Positions 1-8,601 of a stretch of DNA of 64,000 nucleotides are shown here, in pieces. The stretch spans positions 62,001 to 126,000 of the forward strand of contig JACKBL010000001.1 in the NCBI GenBank assembly GCA_020634515.1, given 5' to 3'. This DNA comes from Ardenticatenales bacterium (GTDB lineage: Bacteria; Chloroflexota; Anaerolineae; Promineifilales; Promineifilaceae). The position numbers were made by a program, and so were the translations under genes. How positions within the stretch are numbered: position 1 is the stretch's first letter; each line of letters opens with the position of its first letter. The notes beneath the pieces are model-generated. The model was not told where the DNA came from. It worked only from the letters and a program-made list of their open reading frames with translations, and did not search any database.

Positions 1-859
1 CGTCGCTGAGATTCCGCATTTCCTCCTTTAGCACACTGGCGCGTATGCGTTCATGGCTATTCAGCGTCCTATCCAGCGCCTCCTTAATCAATTTGACCAC
101 TTCCGCTTCGCTCATGGGTTGGCCGGGAGGTGGCTCGCTGGGCGGTTCTTCCACTTTTGCCGCCATCGGATAGCGCACGTAGACGGTCGTGTCTTCGCGC
201 GTAGTCGCTACGATGTGGGGATACTTCTCCAGGAAGCGAGTGAAACTCATTTTGCCGAAGCGGGACTGGTTGAATGAGCCATTGCTGAGGGTGTGCATGG
301 TTTGTTTCAAGGCACTGGCGGGGGCTTGTGGCTCGTTCTGGAGGAGGTCCTCCAGGGCTGTCTTCAACAGTTGTTCAACTTGATCGTCTTGCAGTTGCAT
401 GCCGGCAATCAAGTCTTCGTAAAAGACATACTTGTCGCACAGATTCATCAAGCTCTTGCTGGACGTGTGCTTCACACCAATGCCAATAACCACCTTGCCG
501 CGCTTGCGCAGCGCCTGCACCAATGGCATAAAGTCCCGATCCCCTGTCACCAACACGTAGGTGTCGAAGTCGTGCCCTTCGATGAGCGTCTCCATGGCGT
601 CAACGACCATTTGCATGTCCGCCAGATTCTTACTCATCTGGTTGACGGTCGTTTGCAACTCAAACCCTGCCGCGGCCAACACTTTGGGCATATTTTGGTG
701 CTGTCGCCAATCCCCATAGGAGCGGCGAAATACCAGCCGGCCATTGGTGAGCTTCTTGATGTAATCCAGGATCAGGTTAATGTCGAAGGTCAGATGGGCT
801 TCAGCGGCTCCAATGACGGCGTTATCTAAATCAAGCAGGATCGCAACATCATTACTCAT
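1..859 (-). CDS. NYN-domain (LabA/DUF88-type) protein with OST-HTH domain, 3' end outside window
   Basis: Reading leftwards from ATG 859 the frame stays open to the window edge (at least 286 codons), so the C-terminus is missing. The first ~150 residues form a NYN (PIN-like) domain: LLDLDN near the N-terminus and LVTGDRDF near residue 105 supply the clustered acidic residues that bind metal in this family. A second region around residues 175-225, with SALKQTM and FTRFLEKYP, resembles the OST-HTH/LOTUS RNA-binding fold often fused to bacterial NYN domains. Family knowledge suggests a ribonuclease or RNA-binding regulator; the substrate cannot be read from sequence. A linker rich in proline and glutamate (EEPPSEPPPGQP) follows, then a charged helical segment. 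The gene is transcribed away from the parS-containing spacer. Confidence 0.8.
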   Translation of the reverse strand, partial: MSNDVAILLDLDNAVIGAAEAHLTFDINLILDYIKKLTNGRLVFRRSYGDWRQHQNMPKVLAAAGFELQTTVNQMSKNLADMQMVVDAMETLIEGHDFDTYVLVTGDRDFMPLVQALRKRGKVVIGIGVKHTSSKSLMNLCDKYVFYEDLIAGMQLQDDQVEQLLKTALEDLLQNEPQAPASALKQTMHTLSNGSFNQSRFGKMSFTRFLEKYPHIVATTREDTTVYVRYPMAAKVEEPPSEPPPGQPMSEAEVVKLIKEALDRTLNSHERIRASVLKEEMRNLSD

Positions 860-1151
860 GTATCATTTGTTCCTAAAGCCGATGTTCGGCGTCGGCGACC
901 AGATTCCCTAATTCTACTGCATTCGCATGAGAAAACCCACGCCATCGCCGATTCTGGCGAATCGATAGCGCAGGGCCACGTTCGCAACATGACGTGGTTT
1001 TGTGTGCTGCTCAGTGTTTGGTGACATCTGCCTGGCGGAAATGTGTGGCTGGTTTTTCCGGCTGCCCGCTTTGTGCCTGCCGCCGGGCCGTGTGATCCCG
1101 TTGACAGTGCCATCCTTCCCTATTATCACTCAGAATGGCTCAGTTGGCGAG

Positions 1152-1167
1152 TGTTTCACGTGAAACA
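1152..1167. promoter_or_regulatory. parS: parS centromere-like site 1
   Basis: The sequence TGTTTCACGTGAAACA is a perfect 16-bp palindrome and matches the chromosomal parS consensus bound by Spo0J/ParB proteins. It lies in a non-coding spacer. Confidence 0.88.
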
Positions 1168-1205
1168 GCGCACGAATGTGCGCCGCCGACAGCGCGCAAC
1201 GCGCC

Positions 1206-1221
1206 TGTTTCACGTGAAACA
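1206..1221. promoter_or_regulatory. parS: parS centromere-like site 2
   Basis: A second perfect copy of TGTTTCACGTGAAACA, flanked by C and G so that the palindrome extends to 18 bp. Its centre is 54 bp from that of site 1. Two exact copies this close are unlikely by chance. Confidence 0.88.
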
Positions 1222-1360
1222 GGACCAATGTCGCGCCCTCCGTCCGTTTGTGCTGCGTATGCCGGCAAAACACATCCCCGTCACGCTTTGCCAAATCCTC
1301 GATCCGTGTTACCATCAACCTCTCAATTATATGTCAACCTGAGAAGTTACGGAGGGCATA

Positions 1361-1990
1361 ATGACCAAATCATTCTGGCAAGGCAAGCCGTGGCAAGCGT
1401 TTAAGAACTTCGCCATAATTTTCTCCTTTGTATTCAACGCCGTTTTCCTCATCGTGCTGCTTGTAGCCGCGCCGCTGCTCATTCCTATTCTTAACGATGT
1501 GGCTGAACCGCTGGTCGGTGGCCTAAGCGATAGCTTCGTGCAAATGGGCGAGGCCAATATCCGCCGCACCATCGAGGTCAACGACGTGATCCCCATCGCC
1601 TTTACGCTGCCCTTGTCCACGGAAACCGTGGTGACCACGACAGCGGCCGTCCCTTTGCAAGTGCCGGCAGAATTCATACTCCCCGACGGCGGCGGAACCA
1701 TTCGCGGCATGGTCGCCATAGAACTGCCCGCCAACCTGCCTCTGCCCGTGCGCCTGGCGCTAGAAGTACCCGTGGACCAGCAAATACCCGTATCTCTGGC
1801 CGTGGACGTCGACATTCCCCTGCAAGAAACCGAACTGGGACAACCGTTTAATCAGCTTCAGGGACTGTTCGCCCCCCTCAACCGCCTCCTCGTCAGCCTC
1901 CCCTCCAGCAACGATGAACTCCTGCGGCGACTACGCGGACGCCAACTGCCACCCGAAGACCTGACCCCCGATCAGGCAGCTCTTCCCTGA
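1361..1990 (+). CDS. Conserved hypothetical membrane-anchored protein
   Basis: A 209-residue protein with one strong N-terminal membrane segment (about residues 15-45, IIFSFVFNAVFLIVLLVAAP), then an extracytoplasmic portion rich in short beta-like repeats alternating V/I and P. The tail is basic and proline-rich (LRRLRGRQLPPEDL). The start is supported by GGAGGG eight bases upstream. I recognise no family. The topology (short cytoplasmic head, single helix, extracellular body) is the only firm statement. It is followed after 26 bp by a methyltransferase gene on the same strand, so the two may be co-transcribed. Confidence 0.65.
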   Translation: MTKSFWQGKPWQAFKNFAIIFSFVFNAVFLIVLLVAAPLLIPILNDVAEPLVGGLSDSFVQMGEANIRRTIEVNDVIPIAFTLPLSTETVVTTTAAVPLQVPAEFILPDGGGTIRGMVAIELPANLPLPVRLALEVPVDQQIPVSLAVDVDIPLQETELGQPFNQLQGLFAPLNRLLVSLPSSNDELLRRLRGRQLPPEDLTPDQAALP

Positions 1991-2016
1991 GCGCCGCGCC
2001 TGCTCCGATTCCCACT

Positions 2017-2943
2017 ATGGATGCCCCCCCTGTCTGTGATTACGAAGGTTCCGACTATCGCACCCGCTTCTGGGAAGGCCAGGGGCGAGATTACGAGGAC
2101 CAGGTGGAACGATTGGCCCTGCGTCGGTTGATGCCCCCTACGGGCACAACCCTGATTGAAATTGGCGCGGGCTTTGGCCGCCTGGCCGATGAATATCATG
2201 GCTACCGGCAGGTTGTCCTCTTTGACTATTCCCGCACCCTGCTGCGTGAAGCCCGCGCCTACCTCGGAGATGATCCCCGTTTTGTGTATGTTGCCGGCAA
2301 CTGGTACCAGATGCCATTTGTCGCCGGCTTGTTCCAAACTATCGTCCAGGTACGTACCATCCACCACGCCGCCAACGTGCCCGCCCTGCTTACCGAACTC
2401 GCCCGCATCGCCCACCCTGGCGGTCACTACATCCTCGAATTCGCCAACAAACACAACCTGAAAGCCATCGCCCGCTACTGGCTACGCCGCCAGACATGGT
2501 CGCCCTTCACCCTGGAACCTGTCGAGTTCGCCGCCCTCAATTATGACTTTCATCCTGATTGGATGCGGCAGAAACTACGTCAGGCCGGTTTCCGGCCCGG
2601 CCCTCCCCTCACCGTCTCCCATTTCCGTATTCCTCTCCTGAAAAAAAGCCTTCCCACCTCATGGCTGGTCAGCCTGGACCGTCTGGTGCAGCCCACGGGG
2701 CGCTGGTGGCAGCTTGCCCCCAGCGTGTTTGTGCCATCACGCCACCCCGCTACCGGTCCCGCCGCGGTGCCTGGTAGCTTCTTTGCCTGCCCGGACTGCG
2801 GTGCTCCCCTCGGCAGTGTAGGGTTGGGCGAACTCACTTGTCCCGGTTGTGACTGTGTCTGGGGCGTCCGCGACGGCCTCTACGATTTCAAAGAACCCCT
2901 TTCCGCCACAAGCGTATCGCGCGCCGGCGCATCAGGAGGATAA
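2017..2943 (+). CDS. SAM-dependent class I methyltransferase with C-terminal zinc ribbon
   Basis: A 308-residue protein. The Rossmann methyltransferase core has motif I as LIEIGAGFGRLADEY near residue 47, followed by an acidic strand end (VVLFDYS) that would contact the SAM ribose. A methyltransf_11-like core runs to about residue 150 (LARIAHPGGHYILEF). The last ~45 residues hold two paired cysteines, CPDCG and CPGCDCVWG, resembling a Trm112-like zinc ribbon. The substrate is unknown. Its stop codon lies one base before the ATG of the penicillin-acylase gene, so the two are probably in one operon, and the acylase ribosome site (AGGAGGA) sits inside this gene's last codons. Confidence 0.82.
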   Translation: MDAPPVCDYEGSDYRTRFWEGQGRDYEDQVERLALRRLMPPTGTTLIEIGAGFGRLADEYHGYRQVVLFDYSRTLLREARAYLGDDPRFVYVAGNWYQMPFVAGLFQTIVQVRTIHHAANVPALLTELARIAHPGGHYILEFANKHNLKAIARYWLRRQTWSPFTLEPVEFAALNYDFHPDWMRQKLRQAGFRPGPPLTVSHFRIPLLKKSLPTSWLVSLDRLVQPTGRWWQLAPSVFVPSRHPATGPAAVPGSFFACPDCGAPLGSVGLGELTCPGCDCVWGVRDGLYDFKEPLSATSVSRAGASGG

Positions 2944-2944
2944 C

Positions 2945-5434
2945 ATGAGTCGGATGCGGCGCAAGAGCGCGCCCTATCTCAAACGCCTGCTTGGCTCCAC
3001 GCTACTCACAACCGGCGCGGCGGGAGCCAGCATCGCCGCAAGCCACGCGCTACGCCAATTCTGGCGGCGACCGCTGCGCGGCTTGCAAGGTTCCTACACG
3101 CTTGCCGGCCTCAGCCGCCCCGTAGAAGTCATCCGGGATCAATGGGGCGTCCCGCACATCTACGCGCAAACGGAAGACGACCTCTTTTTTGCCCAAGGAT
3201 ACGCGCAGGCGCAGGACCGCCTCTTCCAAATGGACGGCAACCGCCGCCTGGGCGGAGGGCGATTAAGCGAACTCGTGGGGCCGCCCGGCCTGCCCACGGA
3301 CCGTATCGCCCGCATTTTTGGCTGGGTGCGCGCGGGAGAGGCCCAAATCAAAGGGGCCAGCGTGGAATCGCGCGCCGCGGCGGATGCCTTTGCTCGCGGG
3401 GTCAACGCCTTCATTAACCAGGGCAATTGGCCCGTCGAGTACGCCTTGCTCGCCTGCCGCCCGCAGCCATGGGAGCCGCTGCACAGCGCCCTTTGGGGAG
3501 CCGTGTTAGCCTGGGGGCTTTCCGCCAATTGGGAAACCGAGCTAGGGCGCGCGCTCCTGGTTGAGAAGCTTGGCCCGGAAAAGACGGCGGACCTGACCCT
3601 CACCTATGACGACAGCTACCAGACAATTTTGCCATCAGTGCGCGTGGGGGCGCGCCTGCTGGCGGCGATGATGGACGCCTATCGTGAGGCAATGCGCTAC
3701 TTGCCGTTGGGCTATGTACCGGGCGGCCCGAACGTGGGCAGCAACAACTGGGTCGTTAATGGGCAGTGGACACGGAGTGGTCGGCCCGTGCTGGCTAACG
3801 ATCCCCACCTGGCGGCCATTTTCCCCACTTTGTGGTACGAAAATCACCTGGTTGGCGGACGGTACAATGTGACCGGCTTCACCTCGCCGGGCGTACCCGG
3901 CGTGATCATTGGACACAATGAGCATGTGGCCTGGGGCATCACCAATGCGTTCCCCGACGTGATGGACATCTTTCTGGAGCAAGTACATCCCGATGATCCC
4001 ACGCTGGTGCGTGAAGATGATGGCTGGGTGAAGATGACGATGCGCCGCGAAGAGATCAAAGTGCGCGGACGACGACAGCCGTTGGTGTTGGATGTGCCAT
4101 ATACGCGACATGGCCCGGTTGTGTCCGAGTTGATTCCGGGGGAGCATCGCACATTCTCGCTGCAATGGAATGCGTTTGCGCCGGCTGACCATTTGCAGGC
4201 GCTGCTGCTGCTGGCGCGGGCAACGGATTGGTCGTCGTTTCGAGAAGGGCTGCAAGCATGGGGATTTCCGCCGCAGAATGTGGTGTATGCAGACGTGGCC
4301 GGTCATATTGGGTACATGATGCCCGGCCTGGTTCCGATACGTCCCCGAGGTGAAGGGCTGGTTCCCGCGCCAGGTTGGGATACAGCGTATGATTGGCAGG
4401 GGTGGATCCCCTTCGCGGAAATGCCCACGCAATACGACCCCATTGAGGGGTACGTCGTCACCGCGAACAACCGCGTCGTTGGTGACGGGTATCCTCATTG
4501 GCTGACGGCGGAATGGCTGCCCCATTACCGCTCCGACCGCATTATTGAGCTGATTAAAATGCGCGCACCGCTGTCGCTGGCTGATCACGCCGCGATCCAG
4601 GCGGATGCTGTTTCCTTGTTTGCGCGCCGCTTTCAGGCGGTCGCCTTGCCGCTGCTGCGCGCGGAACCGCCGGCGACACGGCTGGCCGCATGGGCGTTGA
4701 CGGTGCTGTCCGCCTGGGATGGCACGATGGACGCGCAGCGGGTGGAGCCGAGCCTTTTCTTTGCCCTATTCACCTGTTATGTCGAGTCTGTTGTTACACA
4801 GGCCGTCGGCTCCCTGAGCGAATTGCTGCTGGGGGATGGTTTTCTGGAAGGATTTCCCAGTAATTCCTTTTACAATACGTCCGTGGAACTGGCGCTGCGC
4901 TGGTTGGAAATGCCGGCACCCGGCTGGGTGGGCGACGCGCGGGCACTGCTGGTTCCGTCGCTGACACGGGCGCTGGCGCTGCTGGAAGCAACCTATGGCC
5001 CTGACCCTGCCTATTGGACGTGGGGGCGATTGCATCAGGTGCGGTTGCACAACCATCTCAGCCGCATCCCCGGCCTGGGCAAGTTGTGGAAGCCCATCAC
5101 GTTGCCTATGAATGGAGATTCTTTCACCGTTAACCAGGCCGGCATGACGCCCTATTTTCCGCCGCGGCCAATTCATAGCATTGCCAGCAGCCGCATGATT
5201 CTGGATGTGGGCGCGTGGGACAATAGCCTGTCGGTGTTGCCGGGGGGGCAGTCGGGTCATCCGGCCAGCGCCCATTATCAGGATGGCATCACTGACTGGC
5301 ATGCGCACCGTTACCATCCGATGCTATTTAGCCGCGAGAAAGTGGAAGCCGCCGCGGCGCGGCGGTTAACGCTGCACCCCGCATCGGCAACCGCCGTTGC
5401 CGAATCGTCTGCCGTTTCCGCTGCGTATGACTGA
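2945..5434 (+). CDS. Penicillin acylase family (Ntn) amidohydrolase
   Basis: I place the start at ATG 2945, four bases after AGGAGGA, giving 829 residues; an upstream in-frame start would overlap the methyltransferase. An N-terminal hydrophobic stretch (LLGSTLLTTGAAGASIAAS) looks like a signal or anchor. The alpha-chain signature VIRDQWGVPHIYA and FAQGYAQAQDRLFQMD is present. The beta chain would begin at Ser266 in NVGSNNWVV, the N-terminal nucleophile released by self-cleavage after Gly265. The motif ANDPHL and the later NGDSFTVNQAG are also typical of the family. Members hydrolyse amide bonds in N-acyl compounds such as beta-lactams or acyl-homoserine lactones; which one is the substrate here is not evident. 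Length is normal for the family. Confidence 0.92.
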   Translation: MSRMRRKSAPYLKRLLGSTLLTTGAAGASIAASHALRQFWRRPLRGLQGSYTLAGLSRPVEVIRDQWGVPHIYAQTEDDLFFAQGYAQAQDRLFQMDGNRRLGGGRLSELVGPPGLPTDRIARIFGWVRAGEAQIKGASVESRAAADAFARGVNAFINQGNWPVEYALLACRPQPWEPLHSALWGAVLAWGLSANWETELGRALLVEKLGPEKTADLTLTYDDSYQTILPSVRVGARLLAAMMDAYREAMRYLPLGYVPGGPNVGSNNWVVNGQWTRSGRPVLANDPHLAAIFPTLWYENHLVGGRYNVTGFTSPGVPGVIIGHNEHVAWGITNAFPDVMDIFLEQVHPDDPTLVREDDGWVKMTMRREEIKVRGRRQPLVLDVPYTRHGPVVSELIPGEHRTFSLQWNAFAPADHLQALLLLARATDWSSFREGLQAWGFPPQNVVYADVAGHIGYMMPGLVPIRPRGEGLVPAPGWDTAYDWQGWIPFAEMPTQYDPIEGYVVTANNRVVGDGYPHWLTAEWLPHYRSDRIIELIKMRAPLSLADHAAIQADAVSLFARRFQAVALPLLRAEPPATRLAAWALTVLSAWDGTMDAQRVEPSLFFALFTCYVESVVTQAVGSLSELLLGDGFLEGFPSNSFYNTSVELALRWLEMPAPGWVGDARALLVPSLTRALALLEATYGPDPAYWTWGRLHQVRLHNHLSRIPGLGKLWKPITLPMNGDSFTVNQAGMTPYFPPRPIHSIASSRMILDVGAWDNSLSVLPGGQSGHPASAHYQDGITDWHAHRYHPMLFSREKVEAAAARRLTLHPASATAVAESSAVSAAYD

Positions 5435-5459
5435 GGGGCGCGCGCGCGCTGTTTGGCGG

Positions 5460-5465
5460 TATAAT
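5460..5465 (+). promoter_or_regulatory. Possible -10 element (TATAAT) of the dam gene
   Basis: A perfect TATAAT overlaps the first possible ATG (5464) of the adenine methylase. If used, transcription would begin near 5472 and the better start would be ATG 5473, giving a nearly leaderless message. No clear -35 hexamer is visible at the right distance. Confidence 0.4.
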
Positions 5466-6303
5466 GGGGCGCATGACCCTTCCTGCTCCTGATCCCGTAG
5501 CTCCGTTCCTGAAATGGGCGGGCGGCAAAGTACGCCTGCTGCCGCAGTACGCGCCCTATTTACCTCCACGCACATCCATCCGGCATTATTATGAGCCTTT
5601 CATTGGCAGCGCGGCCTTGTTTTTTTACTGGCAACCGCACCCGGCGACGCTGTCGGACGTGAACCAGAAACTGGTTGAAGTGTATCAGCAGGTGCAGCAG
5701 AATGTGGAGGAGGTGATCGCGGCGCTGCGGGGGCACTATAACGACCGGGATTATTATTATGAGGTGCGGGCGCAGGACCCGGAGGCGTTATCGCTGGTGG
5801 CGCGCGCGGCGCGGCTCATCTTTCTAAATAAGACGTGTTACAACGGATTGTACCGCGAGAATCAGCAGGGGGCGTTTAATGTGCCATTTGGTCGGTATAA
5901 GCGACCGAAGATTTGTGACGAGCCACGGCTGCGGACGGCGGCGCAGGCGCTGCGGGGGGTGACGTTGGCGCAGGGGGATTTCGCGCAGGTGGTGGAAAAT
6001 GCGCGGGCGGGTGATTTCGTTTACTTCGATCCTCCTTATGTGCCTGTGAGCGCCACCAGCAGTTTTACGAGCTACAATCACCTGGGTTTTGATGAGGATG
6101 ATCACTGTCGTCTGGCGCGCACGATGCACCGGCTTACCTTGCGCGGAGTCCGCGTTATGTTAAGCAATTCTGCTGCGCCGCTGGTTCATGAACTGTATGC
6201 GGGGCATGGCTACCGGCTGATTACAATCAAGGCGCGGCGCAATATCAATAGCAGGGGAAACGGGCGTGGCCCGGTTGATGAGCTACTTGTTCTCAACTAT
6301 TGA
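5464..6303 (+). CDS. dam: DNA adenine (N6) methyltransferase, Dam/M.DpnII type
   Basis: A 279-residue protein (276 if ATG 5473 is used). The SAM-binding motif FLKWAGGK is near the N-terminus and the catalytic DPPY motif is in FVYFDPPYVPVSATSSF near residue 185. The NKTCYNGLYR and NVPFGRYKRP blocks are characteristic of D12-class enzymes that methylate adenine in GATC-like sites. No restriction endonuclease gene is adjacent, so it is probably a solitary methylase. It is separated by only 29 bp from the acylase gene but has its own TATAAT. Confidence 0.92.
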   Translation: MGRMTLPAPDPVAPFLKWAGGKVRLLPQYAPYLPPRTSIRHYYEPFIGSAALFFYWQPHPATLSDVNQKLVEVYQQVQQNVEEVIAALRGHYNDRDYYYEVRAQDPEALSLVARAARLIFLNKTCYNGLYRENQQGAFNVPFGRYKRPKICDEPRLRTAAQALRGVTLAQGDFAQVVENARAGDFVYFDPPYVPVSATSSFTSYNHLGFDEDDHCRLARTMHRLTLRGVRVMLSNSAAPLVHELYAGHGYRLITIKARRNINSRGNGRGPVDELLVLNY

Positions 6304-6403
6304 GCGCGGGGGACGCCCACTCCCGTGCCGCGACGGGTGGCGCGGAAATGAACGGCTGCTTATCCCGCAAACCTTAAAAAATAGCGTAGATGTTCTAAAA
6401 CGG

Positions 6404-6432
6404 TTGACAACCGCCGTCGAAAGGCCTAAACT
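6404..6432 (+). promoter_or_regulatory. Candidate sigma-70-type promoter of the RHS gene
   Basis: TTGACA at 6404-6409 and TAAACT at 6427-6432 are separated by 17 bp. They lie about 70 bp upstream of the RHS start codon at 6501, which has a strong purine ribosome site (repeated AGG just before 6500). Confidence 0.55.
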
Positions 6433-6500
6433 TCCGGCCATTGTTACCAGAAAAGAGCCAAATTGAGCCAAAGCCATAAGCCAGGAGGAGGAGGAGTCCC

Positions 6501-8564
6501 ATGGTCCCTACGGTCGGTCTGTCCTTGCGTGCCGGCACGCACCTTATCACCGCGCTCGCCCTATCACTCCAACTACTGCTGGCACCCTTCGCCCCGCCCC
6601 CCGGCGTGCCTTCAGCCCCCGGCCTGCGCCAGGCAACAGCCGGCAAAGACATCGCCGCCCGCCTCGCCGCGCCGCTCGCCGGTCCGCAACAGGCGGCCCC
6701 CCTGCTGCCCCTGGCGATGAGCCTCTCCCCCGTGACCACCACAGTGGACCTGAACACCCCCCTCACCCTCACCCTTCGCATCACCAACAGCAACCCCATC
6801 ACCCTCGCCGCGCCGCGGCTGCAACTGCCGGTCAACCCCGCCGTGCGCTACCTCTCCGGGCCAGGGCTGACGGGGGAAGCGGTCCATGAGGCGACATTGG
6901 AAATGCCGGCATTCCCCCCCACCAGCACCCACCTCCTCACCCTCACCCTCCACCTCATCGCCGCCCCCGACGCCGCCCCCATCACCCTCCCCTTCCAACT
7001 CCACACCGTGGAAACCACCGCCACCCTCACAACCATTACCCTGCAACCGACGCAAGCGCAACCATTGCCGGCACAAGCCCCCGCAGAAAACAACCCCACC
7101 CCTGGGAACCCACCTACACCCCCCGGCGCCGCCGCCTACACCGGGGCCGCCACCCACGCCTACAACATCCCCATTCCCCCCGGCAGCGGCGGCCTACAAC
7201 CCTCCCTCACCCTCGCCTACGGCAGCCGTGGTGTCGACAGCCTCATCGCGCCGCTCATGAGCGACGGTTTCGGCCTCGGCTGGTCACTGGCGCAGCCGCA
7301 AATCAGCAACGGCAACGCCACCCGCCTGTTCAGCTTCGACGAAGGCTTCACCCCCCACCGCTTCACCCTCAACCTCAACGGCGCATCTTACCGCCTGCAA
7401 CCCTTCGCTCTGGACCCGGACAACCGGCATGGCCGCTACGTCGCCCTGGGTGACGCCAGCCTGCTCATCGAGTACGTGGCCGACGTCACCGGCCCCAACA
7501 GCACCGGCGAATACTGGCGTGTGCGCACGGGTGCCGGCATCACCTACCGCTTCGGCTACAGCGCCGACGCCGAACAAGCCATCGCCCCCATCAACGGCCA
7601 ACTCAACGCCGGCCAGCCCAAAAACCCAGACATCACCGCCTCCGCCTGGAAACTGGACCGCATCAGCGACCTCTACGGACGACACGTCGTCTACCAGTAC
7701 GCCACCGCCTGCGGCAAAGCGTACGGCAACCCGAACCAATGCCGCAGTCCCTACACGGAAGTAGACGTCGCCGTGCAGACGATCAGCTACAACTTCGTCA
7801 ATGGCACACCCGCCACCGTCGTCGCTTTCGACCTGCAAGACGATGCCGGCAACGACGTCTGCTACAACAACGACGCCGCCAAACAGGACACCTACATGAC
7901 GGCCGGCTGCTTCCGCCCCCGCCGCGTCACCGTGCATCAAGACAACCACCTCGTCTCCGCCACCACCTTCACCTACGACGCCGGCTACACCCATCACGAC
8001 GACAGCCACAACATCAGCCTGCACTACTGGTTCCTGAGCGGCATCACCCCCTACGGCGCCGACTTCAACGAGCAAACCGGCAGCGGCACCCCGCTCCCCG
8101 CGCAAACCTTCACCTACGCCCAGAACACCCACTACACCAGTTGCCAGGGCGACGACTGCGCCCGCCTGCTCACCCGTGTCAACAACGGCTACGGCGCCGT
8201 CACCACCCTCACCTACGAACGGTGGGACAACAGCGACATCAACGCCAAACACCCCGCCGGACGCTGGTTCGCCGTCGCCCGCCTGGACACCTGGGACGGC
8301 GTCATGCAAAAATATGGCGTGGAACCGGCCAACGTCGCCACCCAGTACACCCGCGAGGACGGGCACGGCTGCTACGACGTCATCAATTCCGGCTGCTACC
8401 TCGCGGACACCCTCGCCAGCAGCGCCCTCGTCGGCTTCGACACCGTGACCATTAACACCAGCGAACCCGCCCACGGCGACACGCCCATCTCGGAACAGAG
8501 ACAGGAATTCCTGGTCAACAACTACTGGCTCAACGGCAAAAACAGCTACACCGCCCTACCATGA
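6501..8564 (+). CDS. SpvB/RHS polymorphic toxin, N-terminal segment (frame broken at its end)
   Basis: This is the first 687 residues of a very large RHS protein. A signal-peptide-like stretch (LITALALSLQLLLAPFAPP) is followed by a proline- and threonine-rich surface region, then from about residue 210 an SpvB/TcaC-type domain (YNIPIPPGSGGLQPSL, DGFGLGWSLAQP, GEYWRVRTGAGITYRFGY) as in Tc-toxin B subunits. The frame hits TGA at 8562. The next frame continues the same protein without loss: read from 8548 it gives TPPYHEDEDNPGLKQV and joins the YD-repeat part. Deleting one C from CCC at 8554-8556 restores one frame. Strong AGGAGG-like ribosome site and a good promoter suggest the gene was expressed. 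A sequencing error is an alternative. Confidence 0.85.
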   Translation: MVPTVGLSLRAGTHLITALALSLQLLLAPFAPPPGVPSAPGLRQATAGKDIAARLAAPLAGPQQAAPLLPLAMSLSPVTTTVDLNTPLTLTLRITNSNPITLAAPRLQLPVNPAVRYLSGPGLTGEAVHEATLEMPAFPPTSTHLLTLTLHLIAAPDAAPITLPFQLHTVETTATLTTITLQPTQAQPLPAQAPAENNPTPGNPPTPPGAAAYTGAATHAYNIPIPPGSGGLQPSLTLAYGSRGVDSLIAPLMSDGFGLGWSLAQPQISNGNATRLFSFDEGFTPHRFTLNLNGASYRLQPFALDPDNRHGRYVALGDASLLIEYVADVTGPNSTGEYWRVRTGAGITYRFGYSADAEQAIAPINGQLNAGQPKNPDITASAWKLDRISDLYGRHVVYQYATACGKAYGNPNQCRSPYTEVDVAVQTISYNFVNGTPATVVAFDLQDDAGNDVCYNNDAAKQDTYMTAGCFRPRRVTVHQDNHLVSATTFTYDAGYTHHDDSHNISLHYWFLSGITPYGADFNEQTGSGTPLPAQTFTYAQNTHYTSCQGDDCARLLTRVNNGYGAVTTLTYERWDNSDINAKHPAGRWFAVARLDTWDGVMQKYGVEPANVATQYTREDGHGCYDVINSGCYLADTLASSALVGFDTVTINTSEPAHGDTPISEQRQEFLVNNYWLNGKNSYTALP

Positions 8565-8601
8565 AGATGAAGACAACCCGGGGTTAAAACAAGTAACGGA
8601 A

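Larger units (their letters stand above)
860..1360. other. Intergenic region carrying two parS sites
   Basis: This 500-bp spacer separates the leftward NYN gene from a rightward membrane-protein gene. I see no convincing gene in it. Its main content is two perfect ParB-type palindromes (listed separately). The ATG of the rightward gene at 1361 is preceded by CGGAGGG. Confidence 0.6.

Noticed and set aside
856..1318. Short reverse frames across the parS spacer
   Set aside because: They translate through the palindromes, show no protein features, and overlap each other in different frames.
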